Part shown: one piece after another, positions 1 to 6,329 of the stretch
Layout of the letters: every line of letters begins with the position of its first letter
How positions within the stretch are numbered: position 1 is the first letter of the stretch
Origin: Polynucleobacter meluiroseus
Lineage (GTDB): Bacteria > Verrucomicrobiota > Verrucomicrobiia > Opitutales > UBA953
NCBI GenBank assembly: GCA_943323725.2
Contig: CALPIW020000051.1
Coordinates: 1-8,555, forward strand
Reading direction: 5' to 3'
Length of the DNA: 8,555 bases
Program-made: the position numbers and the translations under genes
The notes under the pieces: model-generated
Database searches by the model: none
Seen by the model: only the letters and a program-made list of their open reading frames with translations
What the model was told of the DNA's origin: nothing

Positions 1-376
1 CCGTGGTGGCCGTGCCCATGCCGACGATGACGGCCGGCGCGCCGGCGACGAACTGGGCGCCGACGCAATCCGCGAGGCGGTCCTGGCCGACTTCGGCCGG
101 CGTCGGGTAATCGAAGCCCAGTCCCTTCACGGTGTCGTGACGAAGATGAAAGCAAGGGCGGCCGCAGCTCAGCAACGTCGGCTGGAGCACCGCGGTCGCC
201 GCGGGGACGACGCTGGCGAAGGCGATGCCCGCGGAGGGATGCGCCGCGAGGAGGGCCGTCAGCGCGATGGTGTCGAGCGAGGCGGTCGGGATTTCGCCGT
301 GGGCGAGGACCCGACGACCGTCGACGACGCCCCAGTGCGCGTGCGTGTTGCCGACATCGAGACAGAAGAGAGCCAC
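1..376 (-). CDS. coaX: Type III pantothenate kinase, N-terminal part (runs off the left edge)
   Basis: Phosphorylates pantothenate with ATP, the first step of CoA synthesis, in the cytoplasm. About 125 N-terminal codons are visible. Residues 7-11 read DVGNT, the first phosphate-binding motif of the ASKHA-fold CoaX family. Residues 97-101 read GQDRL, matching the family G-x-D-R motif with its catalytic Asp (D99 here). The visible part ends in GTATT (121-125), the second phosphate motif. The Asp usually found just before that motif (as in VDFGTATT) is Gly119 here. The family is normally about 250-260 residues, so roughly half is missing. I chose the GTG at 374-376 because it places DVGNT at the usual distance from the N-terminus and no in-frame ATG lies upstream; no Shine-Dalgarno sequence is visible. 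It lies 37 nt after birA on the same strand. birA and coaX are adjacent or fused in some bacteria, which supports the call. Confidence 0.87.
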   Translation of the reverse strand, partial: MALFCLDVGNTHAHWGVVDGRRVLAHGEIPTASLDTIALTALLAAHPSAGIAFASVVPAATAVLQPTLLSCGRPCFHLRHDTVKGLGFDYPTPAEVGQDRLADCVGAQFVAGAPAVIVGMGTATT

Positions 377-413
377 AGGGAGAAAGTGTCGGGCGGGCGA
401 GCCGGCGCAAGCG

Positions 414-1403
414 TCAGGGTTTGCGCAAGGTGACCTCGCCGGAGGAGACGATCGCGCGGCGGCCGCCGCCGGTGCGCAGGATGAGCGACCCCTCGTCATC
501 GATGCCGTCGACGACGCCCGCGACGGGGTCGCCCCGGAGGCCCACGCGGACGGACTTGCCGGCGAGGACGTCGTGATGGCTCCAGAGTTTGCGGAAGGAG
601 CGGGACCAGGTGCCTTCTTCGAACTGCTCCCAGGCGCGGAAGAGCGCGGCGATGACGCCGGCGGCCTCGCGGTTGAGATCGAGCGGGGCGCCGAGCGCTG
701 CCTCAAGGGAGCCGGCCGTCGCGCGTAGTTCGGCAGGGAAATCCTTCGGGGCGCCGGTCAGGTTGAGGCCGACGCCGAAGACGAGCTCGCGGACCGAATC
801 CGCATCCAGGCGGGCCTCCGTCAGCATGCCCGCGACCTTGCGTCCGTCGGGCGACTGCAGGTCGTTGGGCCACTTCAGCCCGAGCTTCAGGCCGAGGGAT
901 TTCTCGACGTGCGCGCAGAGGGCGAGGCCCATCCACAACGTGAAAGGCTTCAGCCGATCCGGCGGGATGAAGGGACGGAAGGCGAGCGAGAGGTAGAGGT
1001 TGCCGGAGGGCGCGCTGTGCCACTTGCGACCGAGCCGTCCGCGTCCGGCCTTCTGCGTGCGGGCGAAGACCGCGAACGGCGCTTCCTGGCCGACGGCGAG
1101 ACGACGCTCCGCTTCGGAGTTGGTGCTGTCGACTTCGGCGAGGAACTCGACCTTCGGCGAGACCTTCAGCAGCCGGAGGTGCGCGTCGAGCAAGGCCGGA
1201 TCGAGATGGCGCGGGACCGAGCGCAGGGCGTAACCCTTGCGGGTCGAAGCCGCGAAGACGTAGCCTGAGGCGCGCAGGCGCTCGAGACGGCTCCAGATCG
1301 CCACGCGAGAGACGCCCAGCTCCTTCGCGAGACGGTCGCCGCTGACCGGTTCGCCATCCGCTTCGAGGAAGGCCAGGAGGATGCTGCTGTCGAGGTCGGC
1401 CAT
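414..1403 (-). CDS. birA: Biotin--[acetyl-CoA-carboxylase] ligase, with N-terminal DNA-binding domain
   Basis: Activates biotin to biotinyl-AMP and attaches it to a lysine of biotin-dependent carboxylases. The protein has 329 residues. Residues 1-62 look like a winged helix-turn-helix (SGDRLAKELGVSRVAIWSRL at 21-40). The catalytic domain follows: DSTN at 92-95, RTQKAGRGRLGRKW at 115-128 (the Gly/Arg-rich biotinyl-AMP loop), KWPND at 178-182, RKVAGML at 188-194 with the expected lysine, and GVGLNL at 210-215. The C-terminal SH3-like domain ends with SSGEV at 320-324. The HTH marks this as a bifunctional BirA (ligase plus possible repressor of biotin genes), but no biotin gene or operator is visible here, so the regulatory role is inferred from the family. 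Its ATG lies 4 nt after the nadC stop, implying translational coupling; there is no clear ribosome-binding site. Confidence 0.94.
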   Translation of the reverse strand: MADLDSSILLAFLEADGEPVSGDRLAKELGVSRVAIWSRLERLRASGYVFAASTRKGYALRSVPRHLDPALLDAHLRLLKVSPKVEFLAEVDSTNSEAERRLAVGQEAPFAVFARTQKAGRGRLGRKWHSAPSGNLYLSLAFRPFIPPDRLKPFTLWMGLALCAHVEKSLGLKLGLKWPNDLQSPDGRKVAGMLTEARLDADSVRELVFGVGLNLTGAPKDFPAELRATAGSLEAALGAPLDLNREAAGVIAALFRAWEQFEEGTWSRSFRKLWSHHDVLAGKSVRVGLRGDPVAGVVDGIDDEGSLILRTGGGRRAIVSSGEVTLRKP

Positions 1404-1407
1404 GACT

Positions 1408-2334
1408 TCAGAGCCAGTCGAGGCCGATGTCGCACCACGGCGCCGCGTGGGTGAGCGCGCCGCTCGAGACGAAGTCGGGCGCGAGCGCGCCGATCTGGGG
1501 CAGGGAGTCCAGGCTCACGCCGCCGCTGACTTCGGACCAGGCGCGGCCGCGGAGGAGCGGGATCGCGGTACGCAGGTCGTTAGGTGAGAAGTTGTCGAGC
1601 AGCACCACGTCCGCGCCGGCGGCGAGCGCGGGTTCGAGCTGATCGAGACGGTCGACCTCGACCTCGACGAGGAGATCGGGGCGCTCCGCCTGGGCGCGGC
1701 GGACGAGCGAAGTGAGCCGTTCGCCCGCGGTGGCGCCACCGGCCGCGAGATGGTTGTCCTTCACCATGATGCGGTCGAAGAGGCCGAGCCGGTGGTTGTA
1801 GCCGCCGCCCTGACCGACCGCGTACTTCTCCAGCATCCGGAAGCCCGGGGTCGTCTTGCGCGTATCGAGCAGCTTCGTCGGCGATGAACCCAGCGCGAGC
1901 ACGTGGGCGCGCGTGTGCGTGGCGACGCCGCAGAGCCGCTGGAGAAAATTCAGGAGGATCCGTTCGGCGGAGAGCAGTTCGGCCGCCGGCCCTTCGACTT
2001 CGGCGACGGCCGTGCCGGGCGTCACGTGCTGACCGTCGGCGACGAGCAGCGTCGCGCGACAACGGCCGCCATAGGCCGCGAAGACGACTTCGAGCAGGCC
2101 GAGGCCCGCGAGGACCATCGGGCGACGGGCCACCACGCGGGCGCGGGCGCGTTCGGCCCCGACGAGGAGCGCGGCGGAAGGATCCCCGGGGCGGGCCGGA
2201 CGCTGCGCGAGGCCGAGGCCCGCGAGGTCTTCGTCGCGGGCGAGCTCGACGAAGCGGAGCATCCACGCGCGATCCAACTCGTCCCAGCGGAGACGGCGGA
2301 TGAGTCGGTCGGTCTGGCCGGGATCGCGCGGCAT
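1408..2334 (-). CDS. nadC: Nicotinate-nucleotide pyrophosphorylase (quinolinate phosphoribosyltransferase)
   Basis: Converts quinolinate and PRPP to nicotinate mononucleotide, CO2 and pyrophosphate in de novo NAD synthesis. The 308-residue protein carries the family signatures in order: LLDTRKTTPG at 155-164, GQGGGYNHRLGL at 174-185, VKDNH at 191-195, EVEV at 224-227, VLLDN at 244-248, SGGV at 270-273 and SGALTHAAPWCDIGL near the C-terminus. The catalytic core is intact. The first 55 or so residues are more divergent and the protein is somewhat longer than the usual 270-290. It is the only gene here with a good Shine-Dalgarno sequence, which fixes the ATG at 2332-2334. It follows dnaJ by 39 nt and precedes birA by 4 nt. 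No nadA or nadB is in view. Confidence 0.94.
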   Translation of the reverse strand: MPRDPGQTDRLIRRLRWDELDRAWMLRFVELARDEDLAGLGLAQRPARPGDPSAALLVGAERARARVVARRPMVLAGLGLLEVVFAAYGGRCRATLLVADGQHVTPGTAVAEVEGPAAELLSAERILLNFLQRLCGVATHTRAHVLALGSSPTKLLDTRKTTPGFRMLEKYAVGQGGGYNHRLGLFDRIMVKDNHLAAGGATAGERLTSLVRRAQAERPDLLVEVEVDRLDQLEPALAAGADVVLLDNFSPNDLRTAIPLLRGRAWSEVSGGVSLDSLPQIGALAPDFVSSGALTHAAPWCDIGLDWL

Positions 2335-2338
2335 GGCT

Positions 2339-2345
2339 TCACCTT
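2339..2345 (-). promoter_or_regulatory. Ribosome-binding site of nadC
   Basis: AAGGTGA on the minus strand, ending 4 nt before the nadC ATG. It complements the 16S rRNA tail well at suitable spacing. It decides the nadC start and stands out because no other gene in the window has a comparable site. Confidence 0.65.
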
Positions 2346-2349
2346 ACGC

Positions 2350-2373
2350 CCCCCGCCCTCGCGGGCAAGGGGG
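2350..2373 (-). other. GC-only stem-loop between dnaJ and nadC
   Basis: A 9-bp, all G/C stem: 2355-2358 pairs with 2363-2366 around the loop 2359-2362, then 2350-2354 pairs with 2369-2373, with a two-base bulge at 2367-2368. It directly abuts the dnaJ stop codon and ends 4 nt upstream of the nadC ribosome-binding site. On the minus strand it is followed by GGCGTAAGG, not a T-tract, so it is not a standard intrinsic terminator. A role in mRNA processing, 3'-end protection of the dnaJ message, or damping read-through into nadC is inference. Confidence 0.45.
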
Positions 2374-3516
2374 TTAAGGGAAGAACTTCTTGAACTTCGA
2401 ACGCCAGGATTCGGAGACCGGCGCGGCTTCGTCGCCGCAGGCGGCGGCGTAGGCCTTGAGGGCTTCCTTTTCCTTGTCGGTCATCTTCTTCGGCACGTCG
2501 ATGTCGACACGCACGAGGAGGTCGCCGGAGGTCGAACCGCGGAGCGGGGGCATGCCTTCGCCGCGGAGGCGAAAGATCGTGCCGCCCTGGGTGCCAGCGG
2601 GGATGTTGAGGTTCGTCTTCCCCTTGAGCTTCGGGACGACGATCTTACCGCCGAGGGCGGCCACCGAGAACTTCACCGGCACGCTGCAGGCGAGGTCGTC
2701 GCCGTCGCGCTCGAAGAGTTCGTGCTCCTGGACGGTGATGTAGACGTAGAGATCGCCGGCCTGGGCGCCGCGGCGGCCCGCGGAACCGTTGCCGCTCGAG
2801 CGGAGCTTCGTGCCCGTATCGACGCCCGGAGGGATGCGCACGTTGACGCTGGATTCGGCGACCGTCCGGCCTTCGCCGGAGCAGGCCTTGCAAGGCTTGT
2901 CGATGCGTTCGCCTTCGCCGGCGCAGCTCGGGCAGGTCTGCTTCATCGAGAAGAAGCCCTGGGAGCGGACCACCTGGCCATGGCCGTGACAGGTCGGGCA
3001 GCGGGTCTTCTTCGCGCCGGCCTCGGCGCCGGAGCCGGCGCACTTCGCGCAGGCGACGTGCTTACGATAAGGGATCTTCCGTTCGACGCCTTCGGCGGCT
3101 TCCTCGAGCGTGACCTTCAGGTCGACGCGGAGGTCTTCGCCGGCGTTGTCGTGGCCACCGCCGCCACCGCCGCCGCCGAACATGTCACCGAAACCGCCGC
3201 CACCGCCGCCGAACATCTGTTCGAAGATGTCGCGCGGGTCGGCGCCACGGAAGCCGCCGCCGGCCGGGCCACGGGCGCCGCCGCCCTGATTCGGATCGAA
3301 GGCCGCTTCGCCGTGCTGGTCGTAAAGCTTACGCTTGGCCTCGTCGCCGAGGATCTCGTAGGCGCGGGAGACCTTCTTGAATTTCTCTTCGGCCTCCTTG
3401 TTGCCCGGATTGCGGTCCGGGTGGAATTCCATGGCCTTCTTGCGATAGGCCTTCTTGAGCTCGTCGGCGGAAGCGGACTTCGCGACCCCGAGCAGCGTGT
3501 AATATTCGTCGGCCAT
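2374..3516 (-). CDS. dnaJ: Chaperone protein DnaJ (Hsp40, type I)
   Basis: Co-chaperone that delivers unfolded clients to DnaK and stimulates its ATPase. The 380 residues show full type I architecture. The J-domain spans 1-70 with HPD at 32-34. A Gly/Phe region covers about 74-125 and includes unbroken runs of 6 and 8 glycines. The zinc-binding domain has four CxxCxGxG repeats (CAKCAGSG 156-163, CPTCHGHG 173-180, CPSCAGEG 195-202, CKACSGEG 209-216). The substrate-binding C-terminal domains follow from about 220. Length and motif spacing are normal. It lies 9 nt after grpE, a common pairing, although dnaK is not in the window. No CIRCE inverted repeat is visible upstream of the operon, so HrcA control is not supported by this sequence. 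No strong Shine-Dalgarno sequence precedes the ATG. Confidence 0.98.
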   Translation of the reverse strand: MADEYYTLLGVAKSASADELKKAYRKKAMEFHPDRNPGNKEAEEKFKKVSRAYEILGDEAKRKLYDQHGEAAFDPNQGGGARGPAGGGFRGADPRDIFEQMFGGGGGGFGDMFGGGGGGGGHDNAGEDLRVDLKVTLEEAAEGVERKIPYRKHVACAKCAGSGAEAGAKKTRCPTCHGHGQVVRSQGFFSMKQTCPSCAGEGERIDKPCKACSGEGRTVAESSVNVRIPPGVDTGTKLRSSGNGSAGRRGAQAGDLYVYITVQEHELFERDGDDLACSVPVKFSVAALGGKIVVPKLKGKTNLNIPAGTQGGTIFRLRGEGMPPLRGSTSGDLLVRVDIDVPKKMTDKEKEALKAYAAACGDEAAPVSESWRSKFKKFFP

Positions 3517-3525
3517 CGCAGGAAC

Positions 3526-4032
3526 TTACTGGGCGGGGCCGGCGGAGACGAAGACGGCGGCCGGGCGGAGCACGCGGTCATGCAGGAGCCAGCCGGCGCG
3601 GGCGACGCGCAGCACCGTGCCTTCGGCGACGGTGGCGGAGGCTTCGGAGCCGACGGCCTCGTGGCGGGCCGGATCGAAAGGCTGGCCGGTCGGATTGACT
3701 TCGACGAGCCCCTGGCCGGCAAGGATGCCGCGGAGCTGGCCGACCGCCATGCGGAAGCCTTCGGCGACGGCGCGGCCGTCGGCCTGGGTCGAGGCGGACT
3801 CGAGTCCGAGCGCGAGCGAATCGAGCGCGGGCAGCAGGTCTTCGAGCAGGCCGGCGGTCGCGTACTTGCGGAGCTCCTCGCGCTCGCGCTGATGGCGACG
3901 CTGCTGGTTCTGCTGGTCGGCGTTGCTGCGGAGGACCGTGTCCTTCAGCCGCGCGATCTCGCCCTCGAGTTCGGCGAGGCGCACGGCGGGATCGGCAGGG
4001 TTCGGGGCGGCTTCGGGGGCGGGTTCGGACAT
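3526..4032 (-). CDS. grpE: GrpE, nucleotide exchange factor of DnaK
   Basis: Releases ADP from DnaK, resetting the chaperone cycle. The protein has 168 residues, slightly shorter than the usual 180-200. An acidic, Pro/Ala-rich N-terminus (1-16) leads into a long charged helix (about 17-58) typical of the GrpE coiled-coil dimer stalk, then the helical segment ATAGLLEDLLPALDSL at 58-73. The C-terminal beta domain contains the family signature GQPFDPARHEAV (116-127) and RAGWLLHDRVLRPAAVFVS (145-163). The stalk is rich in Gln and Arg at 39-52, where many GrpE proteins carry an N-x-x-K-R motif. The start is only 4 nt after the stop of the AsmA-like gene and dnaJ follows by 9 nt, so all three are probably co-transcribed. 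Confidence 0.95.
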   Translation of the reverse strand: MSEPAPEAAPNPADPAVRLAELEGEIARLKDTVLRSNADQQNQQRRHQREREELRKYATAGLLEDLLPALDSLALGLESASTQADGRAVAEGFRMAVGQLRGILAGQGLVEVNPTGQPFDPARHEAVGSEASATVAEGTVLRVARAGWLLHDRVLRPAAVFVSAGPAQ

Positions 4033-4036
4033 AAGA

Positions 4037-4789
4037 TTATTTTTCTTCGCGGGAGGGGCGGCGCAGTTTCTCGCGGGCGAGTTCGAACATCAGTTCGGGC
4101 TGGCGGCGGAGGGCGGTCTGCAGCGCCTGCTGGCCCATCGGGCCGGAGACCTTGGCGTTGAAGTTCTGGTCGGTGACGTCGTGGGCCTCGAAGTCGTAGG
4201 CGAAGTCCTGGTCGACCACCACGCGACGGGCGGCGGAGCCGTCGCCCGAGATGACCGTGATACGGCCCACGCGGACGCGGAGATGCTTGATGAGGAAAGG
4301 CTGCGCGGGCTTGGTGGGCTCCGTGGTAGGCGTCGGCGAGGTCGCCGGCCCCTTGAGTCCGTTGCCGATGTCCTTGGCGTTGTTGTCGGACAGGAAGTCG
4401 GCCTTGCCGACGATCGTCACGCGGTCGATGTCGAGCACGGCCTCGTTGACCACCTGGCCGCCGCCTTCGACGAACGTCAGCGGGTCGACGTCGAGGACGA
4501 GCCGCTTCACCCGGAGGAACTCGCGTTCCTGCCAGCGGGAGGGATTCGTGATGACGAGGCCGGCGTAATCCACGCGCCCCACGAACAGGTTGGTCTGGTT
4601 GTCTTCGACCGTGAGGTGGGCGCCGGACTGGCCGGAGAGGGAGGCGTCCAGGAGCCGGGGCGAGTATCGGCCGAGGGCCCAGACGCCCAGCGCGCCGACC
4701 AGGACCAGGAACAGCGCGATGCCGCAAAGCACCATGAGAAGCTTGCGCAGGGCGGAACCCGGGCGGGACTGGAAGCGGAACAGCGACAT
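4037..4789 (-). CDS. AsmA-like single-pass membrane protein of unknown role
   Basis: From the ATG at 4787-4789 the protein has 250 residues. A basic N-terminus (1-16) precedes one hydrophobic membrane segment (about 17-39). The following part (40-135) resembles the N-terminal module of AsmA-family envelope proteins: a stretch like NLFVGRVDYAGLVITNP (67-83), then RVKRLVLDVDPLTFV (93-107) and a repeated VLDIDRVTIV-type strand. A Thr/Pro/Lys-rich linker (148-164) leads to a second strand-rich part and a charged C-terminus. The bulk should lie in the periplasm. AsmA-like proteins are linked to envelope lipid or outer-membrane biogenesis; the exact job here is unknown. The frame also opens with a TTG at 4837 and an ATG at 4819. 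I prefer 4789 because it puts the membrane segment near the N-terminus, and the TTG lies in a TTGACC that could be a -35 element. It is the first gene of the grpE-dnaJ operon. Confidence 0.78.
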   Translation of the reverse strand: MSLFRFQSRPGSALRKLLMVLCGIALFLVLVGALGVWALGRYSPRLLDASLSGQSGAHLTVEDNQTNLFVGRVDYAGLVITNPSRWQEREFLRVKRLVLDVDPLTFVEGGGQVVNEAVLDIDRVTIVGKADFLSDNNAKDIGNGLKGPATSPTPTTEPTKPAQPFLIKHLRVRVGRITVISGDGSAARRVVVDQDFAYDFEAHDVTDQNFNAKVSGPMGQQALQTALRRQPELMFELAREKLRRPSREEK

Positions 4790-4884
4790 CGGCGAACAGG
4801 GAAATGGAGCAGTAGGCATGCCACGAAGCAGGGTCAATGTCGGACGGAAAACGCGGCCTTAACCCCGATTTTCCGGGTATTCTG

Positions 4885-4920
4885 CCAAACAAAAGACCCG
4901 CCGAGGTCAGTCGGCGGGTC
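4885..4920 (-). terminator. Intrinsic terminator of the lipoprotein gene
   Basis: A perfect 10-bp stem, GACCCGCCGA (4895-4904) pairing with TCGGCGGGTC (4911-4920), with a 6-nt loop. On the minus strand it is followed by TTTTGTTT (4887-4894). It begins 31 nt beyond the lipoprotein stop codon. It separates that gene from the AsmA-grpE-dnaJ operon, which therefore needs its own promoter within about 4790-4885. Confidence 0.87.
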
Positions 4921-4951
4921 CTTCTGTCACGCTCGGTGTGACGCGCGGTCC

Positions 4952-5335
4952 TTACTGGGCCAGGACGACGAAGGCGAGGTCGTCGCCGACGCGGACTTCG
5001 GGCACCGAGGCCTGGTTCGGGCTGATCGCCACGACCGTGGAGGCGTCGTCACCCTTGATCACTTCGACGAGGAAATTCTTGCCGCCCTTGGTGAGCTGGA
5101 GGCGGGTACCCGCGTCACGCTTCTCGAGGGCGCCGAGTTCCAGGAGGGAGAGGTCGGCACGGACGGCGCGGACGGAAGTGCGGGTGGCGTCAGCGGCGGC
5201 GGCCGGGGCGTCCTTCTCCCAAGAGAAGCGGACCTCGCCGGAAGACGGAGCGGTGCCGGCGGACTTGGCAGACTTGGTGGATTTGCAGCCGACGAAAAGG
5301 GCGGCCAGGGCGAGGAGGAGCAGAGAGCGCTGCAT
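4952..5335 (-). CDS. Small predicted lipoprotein, function unknown
   Basis: 127 residues with a clear lipoprotein signal: MQRS, a Leu/Ala core (5-13) and FVGC ending at Cys17, the probable lipidated residue (Phe at -3 is less usual but acceptable). After cleavage comes a Lys/Ser/Ala/Pro-rich linker (18-50), then a compact soluble part (about 52-127). That part has alternating hydrophobic residues and ends in SVPEVRVGDDLAFVVLAQ, suggesting a small beta-barrel or beta-sandwich. I do not recognise the family. Signal peptide, codon use and a dedicated terminator all support a real gene. It stands alone, divergent from hisG. The leader is pyrimidine-rich (10 of the 12 bases before the ATG) with no Shine-Dalgarno sequence. 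Envelope attachment is well supported; any activity is unknown. Confidence 0.8.
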   Translation of the reverse strand: MQRSLLLLALAALFVGCKSTKSAKSAGTAPSSGEVRFSWEKDAPAAAADATRTSVRAVRADLSLLELGALEKRDAGTRLQLTKGGKNFLVEVIKGDDASTVVAISPNQASVPEVRVGDDLAFVVLAQ

Positions 5336-5433
5336 AGGAGTCGGGGGTGAGAAAAAGGGTCTTTTCCGCCTAGTTCTTAGTCAACCCCTTAATGCTTGCG
5401 GAGGGGCTGGCGGTGGGCTTCCTCCAAGCTCTC
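5336..5433. promoter_or_regulatory. Divergent spacer between the lipoprotein gene and hisG
   Basis: These 98 nt must hold promoters for both directions if hisG starts at 5434. It is relatively A/T-rich at 5351-5395 against a GC-rich background. On the minus strand a TTGACT (5380-5385) resembles a -35 box, but no good -10 box lies 16-18 nt away. On the plus strand I see no convincing sigma-70 pair. No operator repeat or His-leader (His-codon attenuator) is visible. Confidence 0.4.
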
Positions 5434-6318
5434 ATGAGTCAGGAAGCCGCCAAATTGATGCTCGGACTGCCCAAAGGCAGCCTCGAGGAGGCCACCCTCC
5501 AGTTGTTCGCCCGGGCCGGGTTCCCCGTGGCCAAGAGCAGCCGCTCCTACCGCCCCTCTTTCGACGACCCCGCCCTCGACGGACGCTTCATCCGCGCCCA
5601 GGAAGTGGCCCGTTACGTCGAACATGGCTTCTTCGACTGCGGCCTGACCGGCCAGGACTGGGTCCAGGAGAACAACGCCGACGTCGTCCAGGTCTGCGAA
5701 CTGATCTACAGCCGCGCCTCCGCCCAGAAGTCCCGCTGGGTCCTCTGCGTGCCCGAAGCCTCCCCCGTGAAGACCGCCAAGGACCTCGCCGGCAAGCGCG
5801 TCGCCACCGAGCTCGTCGAGACCACCCGCCGCTGGTTCAAGTCCCAGGGCGTCGAGTGCGAAGTCGAATTCTCCTGGGGCGCCACCGAAGTGAAGGTCCC
5901 GGAACTCGCCGACGCCATCGTCGACATCACCGAGACCGGCTCCTCCATCAAGGCCAACAAGCTGCGCATCGTCGCCCAGCTGATGGAGACCACCACCGTC
6001 CTCGTCGCGAACAAGGCCGCCTGGGCCAATCCCGCCAAGCGCGCCAAGATCGAGCAGATCGTGCTCATGCTGCAGGGCGCCCTCGCCGCGCAGCACATGG
6101 TCGGCCTCAAGTTCAACCTCCCGAAGGCCAAGCTCGACCAAGTCGCCGCCGCCCTGCCCGCCCTGCGCAACCCGACCGTCTCGCCGCTGAGCAATCCCGA
6201 GTGGATCGCCGTCGAGACCATCATCGACGCCCGCCAGGCCCGCGAGTTCATCCCGACCCTCAAGGCCGCCGGCGCCGAGGGCATCGTGGAGTACCCGATC
6301 AACAAACTCGTCTACTGA
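5434..6318 (+). CDS. hisG: ATP phosphoribosyltransferase, long form
   Basis: Condenses ATP with PRPP in the first, feedback-regulated step of histidine synthesis. From the ATG at 5434 the protein has 294 residues, the length of the long, HisZ-independent form. The catalytic domains show GLPKGSLEEAT (11-21), DCGLTGQDW (68-76) and the PRPP-binding stretch DAIVDITETGSS (160-171). The last 70 or so residues (about 222-293, ending GAEGIVEYPINKLV) match the C-terminal ACT-like histidine-binding domain, so allosteric inhibition by histidine is expected from the family. The frame also has an ATG at 5392. I prefer 5434 because conserved sequence starts just after it, and the 14 extra residues look unconserved. 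Neither start has a well-placed Shine-Dalgarno sequence (a GGAGG near 5400 is too far from 5434 and lies after 5392). No other his gene is nearby; aguB follows by 11 nt. Confidence 0.97.
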   Translation: MSQEAAKLMLGLPKGSLEEATLQLFARAGFPVAKSSRSYRPSFDDPALDGRFIRAQEVARYVEHGFFDCGLTGQDWVQENNADVVQVCELIYSRASAQKSRWVLCVPEASPVKTAKDLAGKRVATELVETTRRWFKSQGVECEVEFSWGATEVKVPELADAIVDITETGSSIKANKLRIVAQLMETTTVLVANKAAWANPAKRAKIEQIVLMLQGALAAQHMVGLKFNLPKAKLDQVAAALPALRNPTVSPLSNPEWIAVETIIDARQAREFIPTLKAAGAEGIVEYPINKLVY

Positions 6319-6329
6319 CGACCCTCGCC

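Noticed and set aside
317..520. Shared 14-mer CCGTCGACGACGCC(C) in coaX (near 318) and birA (near 506)
   Set aside because: Both encode GVVDG in reading frame; chance similarity from common codon choice, not a repeat element.
1903..4161. A 752-codon open frame on the plus strand, antisense to nadC, dnaJ and grpE
   Set aside because: It lies opposite three unmistakable genes, its translation is Ala/Gly/Glu/Arg-rich without family features, and long antisense frames are expected in high-GC coding DNA.
3923..5350. A 475-codon plus-strand frame covering the AsmA-like and lipoprotein genes
   Set aside because: It is antisense to two genes with clear membrane and lipoprotein signals, runs through the terminator stem, and has no recognisable domain.
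4938..6329. Upstream extension of the aguB frame through the lipoprotein gene and hisG
   Set aside because: The translation is Arg/Pro-rich shadow sequence of hisG in another frame; nitrilase similarity begins exactly at the ATG at 6330.
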